A stretch of 64,000 nt of DNA from Panopea generosa. Taxonomy: Eukaryota; Mollusca; Bivalvia; Adapedonta; Hiatellidae. Both the position numbers and the translations under genes were made by a program. The stretch covers positions 22,812,014-22,876,013 of the forward strand of contig CM055911.1 in the NCBI GenBank assembly GCA_029582155.1, read 5' to 3'. The notes under the pieces were generated by a model, which made no database searches, was not told the origin of the DNA, and saw only the letters and a list, made by a program, of their open reading frames with translations. Every line of letters starts with the position of its first letter. Positions within the stretch are counted from its first letter, which is position 1. Positions 62,601-64,000 of the stretch are shown here, piece by piece.

Positions 62601-64000
62601 AATTTCCGATTTACGATATGACAGAATTATACCGTCTATGTACACATTAAAATGTGAAACAAAAACGTAGTGACTGAAAATGGACAGTATATACTTCATT
62701 AAAGTACTACATATATTTGTGTGTTACATCACAGAATGGTGAAAAATATGCTACTGTAAGTAATTTATTATCACCCCACCCGCATGAGCATGTTGTTTCA
62801 TTTATTAATGTACATTTCAATACTGTCCGGAATAAACAAAATGCATTTTGACACAATTTGTTATTAGAGACAATGGAAAATGATTTATTGTATTTTTATT
62901 TTTGGAATTAATTTTGAACGAAAATTGATATTTGCCATTGCACTAATCCAGCCGGTATTGATTAAGTGCAGAATATTTTAATTAGTCGTGACTTGAATAT
63001 TATTTAATTAAGCATCAATTACATAATGATGCCGTACAACTCCGTTAAATTGTCTTCATGTTTTTTCTATCATTTAAAAGTATACTGTACTCTGCTTGTG
63101 CCAACCATGCATTAAGTAAGGCTTGTTTGGTTAGCGTCAATATAAGATTTCATGAAAAAAAAATGTGTTCTCCATCTGTATTGATTCACATAATCTTGAA
63201 CGAGACAATTCACATATGTTTATGGGCATTATATGGTGTCCATATAGTTTAGGAAGTATAACTGTGGTAATATACACCGTGACTCGTTTCTCTTCAGTTA
63301 ACATGTTAACATACATTGTATACATAAAAAAAGTCATTTACACAAACATATGTTTTATGAAAACTGTTTTTGGTGAGAATTTTGCAAAGTAAATGCTGCG
63401 ACTGTTCCTTTAAATGAGGACATAAGAACACAATTAAGTACTCAATGAATTGTATCGATGCGATATGCAAATATTTACCTACTTGTTTTTGTTTTTATTT
63501 CCAATGCGTGGAAATATATTATTTATATAAACTATTAAATTTGATAAAATAATGTAATAAAAAAAGCATTTATCAATTCCTTTCACAAAGCGTTTAAGAC
63601 ATACACAAAATGGAACCCGAACGTTGAATAACTATTGGAAAAGTAGTACGAACAAGAATTAGTCTATATCTCACGAATCATGGCTATTAAACTCTAAAGT
63701 AAAAAGCAGAAAATTCTATATCTGTTCCACAGTTCATGGCAATTAAACGATTATTATAAAATATGACGTCATTCAAACTTTCCCTGAAGTAATTTTTATC
63801 TTCAATGTGCCTTTAAAACGGTTTGTTGTTTCTTGGATATATTTTATATTTGTTTGTTTTGCAACCCGTACTTTCTTTTTGGATTTTCAGTTCGATACTT
63901 CGCTGTGTATTATTAATTGATGAGTAATGTGATACTATGCATATATGCGATGTTATTCCATTAGCAGGTGTTTACTTTCGCAGTTTGGTTTGATTTCTAT
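62601..64000 (+). other. Unique AT-rich DNA to the window end, nothing recognised
   Basis: Only short open frames occur, on both strands, with no recognised family or repeat. Confidence 0.45.

Overview
This is eukaryotic genomic DNA, most likely from a bivalve or related mollusc. The plus strand carries one intron-rich protein gene. Its introns and the downstream flank are full of tRNA-headed SINEs, small DNA-transposon relics and very long minisatellites. I cannot name the species from the sequence alone.

Positions 1-38824 hold the 3' part of a SETD2 orthologue (histone H3 lysine-36 trimethyltransferase). I placed 21 exons by hand. Their 3885 bases join in frame to 1294 codons plus a stop. 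Every intron is GT-AG with compatible phase, although one donor (GTCAGT, intron 9) is weak. Domains in order are an acidic N-terminal linker, AWS, SET, post-SET, the SETD2-specific helical segment, a long acidic/Ser-rich linker, a basic segment, a Gln-rich coiled coil, a WW domain, and the C-terminal SRI domain that binds the phosphorylated CTD of RNA polymerase II. The N-terminal part lies upstream of the window. A long AT-rich 3' UTR probably follows, to about 42520.

Positions 42.5-64 kb contain no gene I can support. They consist mainly of tandem arrays: a 30-bp AT-rich satellite (43.4-47.6 kb), 43-bp and 53-bp arrays (48.1-49.6 kb), an 89-bp satellite (49.6-54.1 kb), a 33-bp array (57.2-58.7 kb), a 73-bp array (59.4-60.8 kb) and a ~69-bp array (61.9-62.6 kb). 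Unique AT-rich DNA separates them.

The most interesting theme is where the minisatellites come from. The 94-bp array filling intron 16 carries, in every unit, a copy of the last ~17 bases of exon 16 with its 5' splice site, mostly changed from GT to GC. The 33-bp array with a 418-codon open frame sits inside a tRNA SINE and was grown from the B-box region of that SINE, so the open frame is probably not a gene. The 53-bp array matches the 3' tail of a dispersed element seen at 26.8 kb. The 34-bp array in intron 20 appears to be an internal segment of a dispersed element also seen at 31.0 kb. Several SETD2 minisatellites touch or nearly touch exon boundaries and resemble splice signals.
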